From CAYSYH01 sp964435455 (GTDB taxonomy: Bacteria; Patescibacteriota; WWE3; 2-01-FULL-39-13; JAACPI01), in NCBI GenBank assembly GCA_964435455.1, contig CAYSYH010000017.1:1-13326 (forward strand): a stretch of 13,326 nt of DNA, read 5' to 3'. The position numbers and the translations under genes were made by a program. Positions 1-7,978 of this stretch are shown here, piece by piece. A model generated the notes under the pieces. That model was not told the origin of the DNA, made no database searches, and worked only from the letters and a program-made list of their open reading frames with translations. Each line of letters starts with the position of its first letter. Position 1 is the stretch's first letter.

Positions 1-2
1 AT

Positions 3-422
3 GTTTTATATTTTTTTGGTTATTTATCTAATGGCCATAAAACAAAAATATTATTTAAAAAATTTGGAAAATACGCTTTATTAAAAGAAGAAGATTTATA
101 TAAATCAGAAGAATGGTTTAAAAAATATGGAAGGGTTTCGGTGTTTTTTGGGAGGATGGTTCCTTTAGTTAGAAGTTTAATTAGCATACCTGCCGGGTAT
201 GTAAAAATGCCTCTGTGGGAATTTACTATTTACACAGTTGTAGGAAGTTTTTTTTGGAATGCTGTTTCTACTTATGCTGGGGTTTTACTTGGTGAAAATT
301 GGAAAACTTTTGGCAGATACATAAAGGATTATGAGCATTTAATAGTAATAGCTTTATTATTAATAATATTTTATTTTGTTTACAAACGGAAAAATTTGCT
401 TATTTCTATTTTTAAAAGATAA
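3..422 (+). CDS. DedA (SNARE-associated/VTT) family membrane protein, 5'-truncated by window edge
   Basis: About 139 codons are visible in frame 3, open to the left edge, so the N-terminus is missing (DedA proteins usually have about 200 residues). The diagnostic DedA block is present: FFGRMVPLVRS followed by IPAGYVKM, then a glycine- and tryptophan-containing membrane segment (VVGSFFWNAVSTYAGVLLGENW) and a final hydrophobic helix before a basic tail (YKRKNLLISIFKR). Known for the family: multi-pass inner-membrane proteins linked to proton-motive-force maintenance and to scrambling or flipping of lipid carriers; the exact substrate cannot be read here. An internal ATG at 141 lies inside the conserved block and is not the true start. 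The gene ends 104 bp before lexA, which has its own promoter, so the two are probably not co-transcribed. No clear terminator hairpin follows the stop. Confidence 0.88.
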   Translation, partial: VLYFFGYLSNGHKTKILFKKFGKYALLKEEDLYKSEEWFKKYGRVSVFFGRMVPLVRSLISIPAGYVKMPLWEFTIYTVVGSFFWNAVSTYAGVLLGENWKTFGRYIKDYEHLIVIALLLIIFYFVYKRKNLLISIFKR

Positions 423-448
423 AGCATTCTCTTACTTTATTTTATAAT

Positions 449-476
449 TTGATTTTGTATTATTTTCGGGTATACT
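449..476 (+). promoter_or_regulatory. Predicted sigma-70 promoter of lexA-uvrB-uvrA
   Basis: TTGATT (449-454), a 16-bp spacer and TATACT (471-476) form a good sigma-70-type promoter, preceding the lexA start at 527. The predicted transcription start is near 483, which gives a leader of about 44 nt. Nothing resembling a Shine-Dalgarno sequence precedes the lexA ATG. Confidence 0.6.
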
Positions 477-488
477 GTAACTAGTACC
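469..488 (+). promoter_or_regulatory. Candidate LexA operator overlapping the lexA -10
   Basis: A 20-bp imperfect dyad covers the -10 and the predicted start site: outer arms GGTA (469-472) and TACC (485-488), with a second nested dyad TACT-N6-AGTA (473-486). The left part, TACTGT, equals the outer half-site of the proteobacterial LexA box, but the right half does not match it well. The position, over the -10 of a repressor gene family known to be autoregulated, is what one expects of an operator. The binding motif of this lineage is unknown to me, so this is a candidate only. Confidence 0.3.
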
Positions 489-526
489 AAATTTAACCCG
501 TAAATATTAAAGTTTTCTAAATAATT

Positions 527-1141
527 ATGCCAGTAACCTTATATAAACGCCAAAAAGAATTAGTTGATTACCTAAATCAATATATACAACAGTTTGGATA
601 TGCTCCAACTTTAACGGAAATAGCAGAAGCTTTAAACCTTTCCTCTTTAGCTACTGTACATGAACATTTAACTGCTCTAGAAAAAAAGGGGGTTATCCGC
701 CGCTTTGAGGGACAAGTTAGAGGTATAGAACTTTCTGACGCCTTTGCCCAGAGAGCTATAGAGGCTATAGAAGTTCCCATTGTAGGTAGGATAGCTGCAG
801 GGCAACCCATAGAGGCTATAGAGCAAAAAGGTGAGACTATTTATGTTTCTTCCTCTATGGTTAGTTCTTCAAAACGCACTTTTGTTTTACAAGTAAAGGG
901 TGATTCTATGATAGAAGAAGGTATCCACAATGGAGACTTTGTTGTTATTGAACAAAGGTCTACTGCTCAAAATGGTGAAATTGTTGTTGCTTTAGTAGAA
1001 GGAGAATTTGCCACACTTAAGAAATTTTACAATGAAAAAGGAAAAATAAAACTTGTTCCTGCAAACTCAAAAATGGAGCCAATTTATCCTAAGCAATGTA
1101 TTATTCAGGGTGTAGTTAAAGGACTTATACGCAAGTATTAA
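527..1141 (+). CDS. lexA: LexA, SOS-response repressor / self-cleaving serine peptidase S24
   Basis: LexA represses DNA-damage genes and inactivates itself by RecA-stimulated autocleavage. The 204-residue protein has normal length. An N-terminal winged helix-turn-helix spans residues 1-70 (YKRQKELVDYL, GYAPTLTEIAEAL, then the recognition helix region around SSLATVHEHLTALEKKG). The linker and C-terminal peptidase domain carry the cleavage site Ala91-Gly92 within VGRIAAGQPIEA, catalytic Ser127 in KGDSM and the general-base Lys165 in ATLKKF. All three elements needed for autoproteolysis are therefore present. The start at ATG 527 gives the standard N-terminus; no ribosome binding site is seen. 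It heads a probable operon, with uvrB 21 bp downstream and uvrA after that. A 14-bp direct repeat inside the gene (758-771 and 809-822) codes for IEAIE on both sides of the cleavage site. Confidence 0.97.
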   Translation: MPVTLYKRQKELVDYLNQYIQQFGYAPTLTEIAEALNLSSLATVHEHLTALEKKGVIRRFEGQVRGIELSDAFAQRAIEAIEVPIVGRIAAGQPIEAIEQKGETIYVSSSMVSSSKRTFVLQVKGDSMIEEGIHNGDFVVIEQRSTAQNGEIVVALVEGEFATLKKFYNEKGKIKLVPANSKMEPIYPKQCIIQGVVKGLIRKY

Positions 1142-1162
1142 TAATATTCCAATATAAGTATT

Positions 1163-3226
1163 ATGGTACACGATGATAACTTTGTTTTGAAGGCTCAATA
1201 TTTACCCTCTGGCGATCAACCAAAAGCTATAAAACAGTTAATTAAAAATATTAATAATGGTTTGACTGACATTGTTCTTTTAGGTGTTACAGGAAGTGGA
1301 AAAACTTTTGTGATGGCAAATGTTATACAAAAGATACAGCGCCCCACGCTTATTATTTCGCATAATAAAACTTTAGCTGGGCAGCTTTATCAGGAATTTA
1401 GGGATTTTTTTCCTAATAATGCAGTTGAATATTTTGTCAGCTATTATGATTATTATCAACCTGAAAGCTATATTCCTTCCTCTGATACTTATATAGAAAA
1501 GGAAGCCCAAAAAAATGAAGAAATAGATAGATTAAGACTCTCTACAACAGCCTCTTTAAGTACCCGTAGGGATGTAATAGTAGTTTCTTCTGTTAGCTGT
1601 ATTTATAACTTAGGTTCTCCTGTAGAGTATGGAAAAAACATATTAGAAGTAGTTTGTGGAATGAATTTAAGAAGAAAAGATTTATTTTTAAAATTATCTG
1701 ATTTGCAATACGAAAGAGCTGATTATGATTTAAAAAGATCCTCCTATCGAGTAACAGGAGAAAATATAGACATTTATTTGAGTTATAAAAACCAGATATT
1801 ACGACTTTCATTTTTAGAAGATACTTTAACTAATATTTATTTATTAAATCCTGTAAGTGGGGAAATTATTAGCACATTAAAATCTTTTATTCTTTATCCT
1901 GCTAAGCATTATGTTACTGCTGAAAATGTAAAAGAGAAGGGTTTAAAAAAAATAAAATTGGATTTAGATAAAAGAATAAAAGAATTAAAAAAAGATAATA
2001 AAATTGTAGAGGCTTATAGATTAGAGCAAAGAGTGAATAATGACATTGATATGATTAGAGAGTTAGGCTATACAAATGGTATAGAAAATTATTCAATATA
2101 TTTTGATGGTAGATCTCCGGGGGATCCACCTTTTACTTTAATGGATTATTTTCCTAAAGATTATCTGTTAATTATTGATGAGTCCCACATTACTTTACCT
2201 CAGATTAGAGGTATGTACGCTGGTGATAGAAGCAGAAAACAAGTTTTGGTAGATTATGGATTTAGGTTGCCTAGTGCTTTAGATAATAGACCCTTAAACT
2301 TTCAAGAATTTTTAAGAAGGAAGGGTAAAAATACTATTTATACATCTGCTACACCAGGTGATTACGAATTAAACTTGGCTAAAATTTCAACTTCTAGTAA
2401 AAACAAAGGAATTGTTGAATTGATTGTGCGCCCTACAGGTTTAGTAGATCCTATCATAAAAATAAAACCAACAAAAAGTCAGGTAAGTGATTTAATAAAA
2501 AACGTAGAGAAAACCCTTAAAAAAGGGCAAAGAGTTTTGATAACCACTTTAACTAAGAGAATGGCAGAAGAACTAAGCGCTTATATGCAAAATAAAGGTT
2601 TTAAAGTTGCTTATTTGCATAGCGATATAGAAACTTTAGATAGATCTGATATATTAAACGATTTAAGATTGGGAAATTACGATGTACTGGTTGGTATTAA
2701 TTTATTAAGAGAGGGACTAGATTTACCCGAAGTTTCTTTAGTGATAATTTTAGATGCCGATAAGGAAGGTTTTTTAAGAAGTGATAAAAGTTTAATACAA
2801 ATTATGGGTAGAGCAGCTCGCCATTCTGCAGGGAAGGTAATTTTATATGCAGATAAAATTACAGGTAGTATGCAGCGTGCAATAAAGGAGGTAGAAAGAA
2901 GAAGAAAAATACAAACAGAATATAATACTAAAAACAATATTATACCTAAGAGTATAATAAAACCTTTACGAAAGGAAATTATTGCGCGAGATAAAAAAAC
3001 AAAAAAACAGAAGGCTTTTGATTCTATATTAAGCCAAAAAAATGTAGTAGCAGATGCTTTAAAAATGGATAAACTAGTGTTTAAAACTTTACCTAATAAA
3101 CAAAAAAAGCATTTTTTAAAAGCTTTAAAGTTAGAAATGGAAGAATTAGCAAAAAATTTAGAATTTGAAAAAGCCTCTATAATAAGGGATAAATTAAAGG
3201 AGTTTAAAAAGTTAACCCAATACTAA
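1163..3226 (+). CDS. uvrB: UvrB, excinuclease ABC subunit B
   Basis: UvrB is the damage-verifying helicase-like ATPase that receives DNA from UvrA and recruits UvrC. The 687 residues match the usual length. In order: GDQPKAI start region (17-23), Walker A GVTGSGKT (41-48), HNKTLA (67-72), the beta-hairpin that inserts between DNA strands (SYYDYYQPESYIP, 93-105, with IEKEAQKNEEIDRLR after it), YPAKHYVT (245-252), Walker B DESH (339-342), YTSATPGDYE (393-402), LREGLDLPEVSLV (515-527), motif VI QIMGRAARH (546-554), and the C-terminal UVR domain (about 654-685) that binds UvrC. Motif VI has His554 where RAARN is usual. The start is supported by the conserved N-terminus. It lies 21 bp after lexA and 27 bp before uvrA, consistent with one SOS-controlled transcript. 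Confidence 0.98.
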   Translation: MVHDDNFVLKAQYLPSGDQPKAIKQLIKNINNGLTDIVLLGVTGSGKTFVMANVIQKIQRPTLIISHNKTLAGQLYQEFRDFFPNNAVEYFVSYYDYYQPESYIPSSDTYIEKEAQKNEEIDRLRLSTTASLSTRRDVIVVSSVSCIYNLGSPVEYGKNILEVVCGMNLRRKDLFLKLSDLQYERADYDLKRSSYRVTGENIDIYLSYKNQILRLSFLEDTLTNIYLLNPVSGEIISTLKSFILYPAKHYVTAENVKEKGLKKIKLDLDKRIKELKKDNKIVEAYRLEQRVNNDIDMIRELGYTNGIENYSIYFDGRSPGDPPFTLMDYFPKDYLLIIDESHITLPQIRGMYAGDRSRKQVLVDYGFRLPSALDNRPLNFQEFLRRKGKNTIYTSATPGDYELNLAKISTSSKNKGIVELIVRPTGLVDPIIKIKPTKSQVSDLIKNVEKTLKKGQRVLITTLTKRMAEELSAYMQNKGFKVAYLHSDIETLDRSDILNDLRLGNYDVLVGINLLREGLDLPEVSLVIILDADKEGFLRSDKSLIQIMGRAARHSAGKVILYADKITGSMQRAIKEVERRRKIQTEYNTKNNIIPKSIIKPLRKEIIARDKKTKKQKAFDSILSQKNVVADALKMDKLVFKTLPNKQKKHFLKALKLEMEELAKNLEFEKASIIRDKLKEFKKLTQY

Positions 3227-3241
3227 TTTACGTGGTAAAAT
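3212..3241 (+). promoter_or_regulatory. Possible internal promoter for uvrA
   Basis: TTAACC (3212-3217), an 18-bp spacer and TAAAAT (3236-3241) lie across the uvrB 3' end and the 27-bp gap. The -10 ends 12 nt before the uvrA ATG, so a transcript from here would have almost no leader. In DNA this AT-rich such matches also arise by chance. Confidence 0.3.
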
Positions 3242-3253
3242 TTCTTAATTGTT

Positions 3254-6208
3254 ATGGACTATATAAAAATAAAAGGAGCGAAAGAGCATAATTTAAAAAA
3301 TATTGATATAAATATACCTAAAAATAAATTGGTTATATTTACTGGGGTGTCTGGATCGGGAAAAACTAGCTTAGCTATGGATACTATTTATGCGGAGGGG
3401 CAAAGGAGATATGTGGAATCTTTAAGTAGTTACGCTCGTCAGTTTTTAGGGGTTTTAGCTAAACCAAATATAGAATATATTGAAGGTTTAAGCCCTGCTA
3501 TTGCTATAGATCAAAAAACCACTTCACATAACCCTAGAAGTACTGTAGGCACAGTAACAGAAATATATGATTATTTAAGAGTTCTTTTTGCACGTATTGG
3601 ACGTGTTTACGATCCTTCTACAGGTGAAGAAATAAAAAGACAAAGCCCTCAAGAGATAACCGATTCAATAATTTCTTTAATAAAAAACGATAAAGATTTA
3701 AAAATTAGGCCCATTCGGTTTTTTATAATTTCTCCTATTGTTCGAGGTCGTAAAGGAGAGTATTCTCATCTTTTAAAAAATTTACATTCTCAAGGTTACC
3801 AAAGAGTTAGAATTGATGGTTCTATTTATAATCTTACTAAACCTATTAACTTGATAAAAACAAATAAGCATACAATTGAAGTAATAGTTGACCGTGTAGT
3901 TGTAGGTAATAAAACTCTAAAGGATAATGATTTATTTAATGATTTAAAAACACGTTTGTTCCATTCTGTAGAAACAGCTCTACGTTTATCTGAAGGCCTC
4001 GTTACTTATTCAAAAATTTTAGATAACTCTTTGGAGTTTCCTGAATCCCCTGAAAAGACACATGATATTTTATTTTCTGAAGAGTTTGCTTTTAAAGATA
4101 AAAATATTGAATTTCCTAATGTGGAACCAAGGTTATTTTCTTTTAACACACCCTATGGTGCCTGTCCTAACTGTAGTGGACTAGGAACAATTTTAAAATT
4201 TGATGAATCTTATTTTATGAATACAGAGCTTTCTATAATGGAAGGAGGTATATTTCCTTTAGGGAATATTGCAGAAAAAGAGACATGGTTTAAAAGAAAG
4301 TTAAATGCTGTTTCTAAAAAAGAAGGAATTAATTTATTTAAACCTATAAATAAAATACCAAAAAATAAATTAAATATTTTGCTTTATGGTTCAAATGCAC
4401 AATATAAAGTATCGGGCACAAATTTAAAAGGGAATATTGTATCATTCAAATTTATTTGGCCGGGTATTATTTCGGAATTGCAACGTAAATATAAAGAAAC
4501 GGAAAGTGACTTTGTAAAAAAAGAGTTAGAAAGGTATATGGTAAAAGAGATATGCCCAGTTTGTAAAGGAACTCGTCTAAAGAAAGAAAGTTTATTTGTA
4601 AAAATTAATAATTTTACGATAGCTGATGTAGCAAATTTACCTATTAAAGATGCATATGATTGGATAAACTCTTTAATGTACAATAACGTTTTAACTAATC
4701 GAGAACAAAAAATAGGGCAACCTTTAATAAAAGAAATTTCTTTAAGGTTAGAGTTTTTAATAAATGTAGGATTAGATTATTTAACCTTAAGTAGAGGAAG
4801 TAACACTTTAGCAGGAGGTGAAGCACAGCGTATTAGGTTGGCCAGCCAAATAGGCAGTGGTCTCTCTGGAGTTTTGTATGTTCTAGATGAACCTTCTATA
4901 GGTTTACATGCTACCGACCAAAGTAGGTTAGTAATTACTCTAAAAAAATTAAGAGAATTAGGAAACTCTGTATTAGTTGTAGAACATGATGCATATACAA
5001 TGCTTGAAAGCGATTATATATTAGATTTTGGGCCTGGAGCTGGCGAACATGGTGGTACCATAATTGCTAAAGGTACTCCAGAACAAATAATGAAAAATCC
5101 TAAGTCTATTACAGGATCTTATTTATCGGGTAAAAGAAAGATAGATCCTTTACAATATCTCTCTAATAAGGAAAAAGAGTATCTTAAAAAATTAAAAAAT
5201 ACATCCTCAAAGTATAATTTAATATTAAAGGGGGCGTGTGGGCATAATCTAAAAAATGTAACATTATCAATACCTTTAGGTAAAATGATTTGCGTAACTG
5301 GTGTAAGCGGAAGTGGAAAGTCTACTTTAATTAATGAAACTCTATTAAAGGCATTAAGGGAAGAAAAGGGATTAAAAAATGACACTTCACCTTTACCTTT
5401 TAAAGAAATTATAAATGGAGATAAAGTAGATAAAATTATAAATATAGATCAATCTCCTATTGGTAGGACCCCACGTAGTAACCCTGCTACATATACAAAA
5501 GCTTTTGACGAAATAAGAAAATTGTTTTCTTTAACTAAAGATGCTCGTATACGGGGATATAAATCTGGGAGGTTCTCTTTTAATGTAAAAGGGGGCAGAT
5601 GCGAAGCTTGCAAAGGTGATGGGCAGTTAAAAATTGAAATGCAATTTATGCCAGATGTATATGTGACTTGTGAGGTATGCGAGGGTAAAAGATACACTAA
5701 TGAGGTTCTTGATATTTTTTATAAGGGTAAAAATATATCTGATGTTTTGGATATGAGTGTGTCAGAGGCTTTAAAATTTTTTAGTCATAATACTTTGTTG
5801 CAAAGGAAACTTGGAACTTTAGAGGAAGTAGGTTTAGGTTATATAAAATTAGGCCAGCCTGCCACTACTTTATCTGGAGGAGAAGCCCAAAGAGTAAAAT
5901 TAGCTTCGGAACTTAGTAAAATGCAAAGAGGACATTCTTTATATATTTTAGATGAACCTACTACAGGTTTGCACTTCTCCGATTTAGAAAGATTAATTGC
6001 TATATTAAAAAAATTGGTTGCTAAAGGAAATACAGTTTTGGTAATTGAACATAATTTAGATGTCATAAAAAATGCAGATTGGATAATTGATTTGGGGCCT
6101 TTGGGAGGAGAACGAGGTGGTGAAATTATTTTTGAAGGCACTGTTGATAATTTAAAGAAAAGTAAAAAATCTAAGACGGGATTGGCTTTGCGTGAGCTAG
6201 ATTATTAA
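3254..6208 (+). CDS. uvrA: UvrA, excinuclease ABC subunit A
   Basis: UvrA is the dimeric tandem-ABC ATPase that first recognises bulky DNA damage and loads UvrB. The 984 residues are close to the family length (about 940-980). Landmarks: Walker A1 GVSGSGKT (31-38); YVESLSSYARQFL (53-65); EGLSPAIAIDQK (77-88); UvrB-binding insertion about 130-250; first signature TLAGGEAQR (518-526) with VLDEPSIGLH (543-552); Walker A2 GVSGSGKST (683-691); DQSPIGRTPRSNPATY (732-747); the C-terminal zinc module with Cys783, Cys786, Cys806 and Cys809; second signature LSGGEAQR (873-880) and ILDEPTTGLH (898-907). Oddities: the first zinc module keeps only Cys304/Cys307, as the upstream CxxC pair is replaced by AFKDKNIEF; the first ABC signature has Ala for Ser. 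It converges on the transglutaminase-like gene with 6 bp between stop codons, leaving no room for a separate terminator. Confidence 0.98.
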   Translation: MDYIKIKGAKEHNLKNIDINIPKNKLVIFTGVSGSGKTSLAMDTIYAEGQRRYVESLSSYARQFLGVLAKPNIEYIEGLSPAIAIDQKTTSHNPRSTVGTVTEIYDYLRVLFARIGRVYDPSTGEEIKRQSPQEITDSIISLIKNDKDLKIRPIRFFIISPIVRGRKGEYSHLLKNLHSQGYQRVRIDGSIYNLTKPINLIKTNKHTIEVIVDRVVVGNKTLKDNDLFNDLKTRLFHSVETALRLSEGLVTYSKILDNSLEFPESPEKTHDILFSEEFAFKDKNIEFPNVEPRLFSFNTPYGACPNCSGLGTILKFDESYFMNTELSIMEGGIFPLGNIAEKETWFKRKLNAVSKKEGINLFKPINKIPKNKLNILLYGSNAQYKVSGTNLKGNIVSFKFIWPGIISELQRKYKETESDFVKKELERYMVKEICPVCKGTRLKKESLFVKINNFTIADVANLPIKDAYDWINSLMYNNVLTNREQKIGQPLIKEISLRLEFLINVGLDYLTLSRGSNTLAGGEAQRIRLASQIGSGLSGVLYVLDEPSIGLHATDQSRLVITLKKLRELGNSVLVVEHDAYTMLESDYILDFGPGAGEHGGTIIAKGTPEQIMKNPKSITGSYLSGKRKIDPLQYLSNKEKEYLKKLKNTSSKYNLILKGACGHNLKNVTLSIPLGKMICVTGVSGSGKSTLINETLLKALREEKGLKNDTSPLPFKEIINGDKVDKIINIDQSPIGRTPRSNPATYTKAFDEIRKLFSLTKDARIRGYKSGRFSFNVKGGRCEACKGDGQLKIEMQFMPDVYVTCEVCEGKRYTNEVLDIFYKGKNISDVLDMSVSEALKFFSHNTLLQRKLGTLEEVGLGYIKLGQPATTLSGGEAQRVKLASELSKMQRGHSLYILDEPTTGLHFSDLERLIAILKKLVAKGNTVLVIEHNLDVIKNADWIIDLGPLGGERGGEIIFEGTVDNLKKSKKSKTGLALRELDY

Positions 6209-6214
6209 CTATTT

Positions 6215-7927
6215 TTATTTTATCGTTCTAGTTTTATCCTTGGCCTTATTCTTCTTTTTTTTAGAAAGATTAAAGTGTAATAATATAAAAGTTAATGTTC
6301 CTAAAAAAACACCTAATGTTATATATACAATATTTTTATTAAAAATATTTGTTATTGATGTTTTAATTTCAACTATTTCATAAATCTTTGAATTGTCCTT
6401 TTTTAATTTAAGAGATATCTTATAAGGTTTTATACCACCTATATAGTTTGGTGTTGTGTTTTTATAAATGTTAATTCCAGCAATATTTGCTTTTAAAATC
6501 TTAGCCTTTTTTTTAATTGGGTTATTTTTTAATATATTTATATCTATAGCCTCAATAGACTTATTGTTTGCATAACTTCCGGGTAGTATGGGGGATTCTG
6601 AATTTTCACCTCTTATTAAAAATATTATATGGTACAAGTCAAAGTTATTTAGGTAATCTTGTTTGGCGGTATCTCCCCATGTTGGATCTGCCTGAACCCA
6701 ATAGCCGTTTAGTTCATATTCTAACCAAGAATGCATTTGGGTTGAATTTTCATTACTATCTACTAAAGCCACACCACTAAGTTCTCTTGCAGGTATGCTC
6801 ATACCCCTAAGTATTGATATCATTAAATCACTGTATTCTAAGCATACTGCATTTTTTTTGTTTTCATCATTTAAGTTTTCTGCTCCTATTCTATTTATAA
6901 AGTCATAATTGGTTTTTTTATAGTCATAATCTAAATAATTTATAATATATTTGTATATATTTTGTATTTTTTCTAATTTTGTACCTTTGTTAAAATTACT
7001 TAAGTAATATTGGGGTAGACCTTTTGTATAATCCCAATATTTTTCTTTTTTAGTATATTTTTTTATTTTTAATTTATTTTTTATGGGTGTTTTATTACCG
7101 TATACTCTTATTAAGTAGTCTACTTCTACTATTTTAGTTTCTTTTACATTGTTATAAAAAAATATAGTGTTTCCATCAAAATCTTTTTTTACATAATCAG
7201 GATTGTTTGATATTTTTAATATATAGGATTCTTGCCTATCTTGTATTGTAGGTAACGTTACAAAGCTATTTTTATTTTTATCAATTAAATATTTTATGTT
7301 TACCTTATAATACATTTGGTTACCAAGTATTATAAAGTTTCCACTCTTTTTTAAAGTATTGTAATCAATTTCTATATACTCTTTATTATTATTTTTTTTT
7401 ATATTTCCTAGTTTTGAATTTGTATAGAATTTTGTAGTGGGATTTAACTGTATTTTTAAAATAAAATCTTTAATATTGGGTTCTTCCTTAACTTTAGGTA
7501 TATCTAATAAATATGTTGTACCTATTTTTTTAAAAATATTATATGTATGATAAAAATAATTTAAGTTTATTTTTTTGTTATTCCCTACAATTGGATTTTT
7601 AAATGTAATTACAACTTTATTTTTTTCGTTATAGATAGAATAATCTTTATTTTTATTCACAAGTTTTAAATTACTAATATCATCTACTGGTTCCTTAAAT
7701 ATTACTTCTTTTAAACCTTTTTGGTTATTTGTAAAATTTATGGTTATATTATGATTTACTTGAGTTACAGTATTACCATTTAAATCTTCTTTTAAATAAT
7801 ATTCAACTATATGTTTAGTAGTGTATGTTGGTTTAAAAGTTTCCTCTTTAGCAAAAGCTAACCTATTAAATATTATGAATATAAATATAGTGTACGCAAA
7901 AGTTATCAAAACTTTATATAATCTCAT
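6215..7927 (-). CDS. Secreted, membrane-anchored transglutaminase-like protein
   Basis: 570 residues. The N-terminus (MRLYKVLITF...NRLAFA, about 1-26) is a signal peptide or membrane anchor. Residues about 30-290 are a beta-rich region with no motif I recognise. A transglutaminase-like (papain-fold) core follows: Cys362 in AVCLEYSDL, SIPARELSG (377-385), His399 in MHSWLEYEL and Asp414 in WVQADPTW, giving the complete Cys-His-Asp triad. A C-terminal hydrophobic helix (533-554) is followed by a lysine-rich tail (SKKKKNKAKDKTR), so the enzyme is probably held outside the membrane with its tail inside. Such domains act as proteases, transglutaminases or peptide-modifying enzymes at the surface; the substrate cannot be inferred. 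The gene is very rich in Asn, Lys and Ile. It sits alone on the minus strand between uvrA and uvrC. A TAAAAT -10-like hexamer (7935-7940, minus strand) lies 7 nt before the ATG, suggesting a leaderless message. Confidence 0.85.
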   Translation of the reverse strand: MRLYKVLITFAYTIFIFIIFNRLAFAKEETFKPTYTTKHIVEYYLKEDLNGNTVTQVNHNITINFTNNQKGLKEVIFKEPVDDISNLKLVNKNKDYSIYNEKNKVVITFKNPIVGNNKKINLNYFYHTYNIFKKIGTTYLLDIPKVKEEPNIKDFILKIQLNPTTKFYTNSKLGNIKKNNNKEYIEIDYNTLKKSGNFIILGNQMYYKVNIKYLIDKNKNSFVTLPTIQDRQESYILKISNNPDYVKKDFDGNTIFFYNNVKETKIVEVDYLIRVYGNKTPIKNKLKIKKYTKKEKYWDYTKGLPQYYLSNFNKGTKLEKIQNIYKYIINYLDYDYKKTNYDFINRIGAENLNDENKKNAVCLEYSDLMISILRGMSIPARELSGVALVDSNENSTQMHSWLEYELNGYWVQADPTWGDTAKQDYLNNFDLYHIIFLIRGENSESPILPGSYANNKSIEAIDINILKNNPIKKKAKILKANIAGINIYKNTTPNYIGGIKPYKISLKLKKDNSKIYEIVEIKTSITNIFNKNIVYITLGVFLGTLTFILLHFNLSKKKKNKAKDKTRTIK

Positions 7928-7978
7928 ACTTACTATTTTATACTAAGTTTTTGTTATGTGTTGTACTATATAAAAATA

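Noticed and set aside
4805..4831. Ala for Ser in the first UvrA ABC signature (TLAGGEAQR)
   Set aside because: I recall this variant in other UvrA proteins, and the rest of the motif is intact, so it is not treated as a defect.
7958..7978. GTG start for uvrC
   Set aside because: It adds only MLYYIKI before the family-like MITIKDNLVKKIKKLP start; the ATG at 7979 is preferred, though the GTG cannot be excluded.
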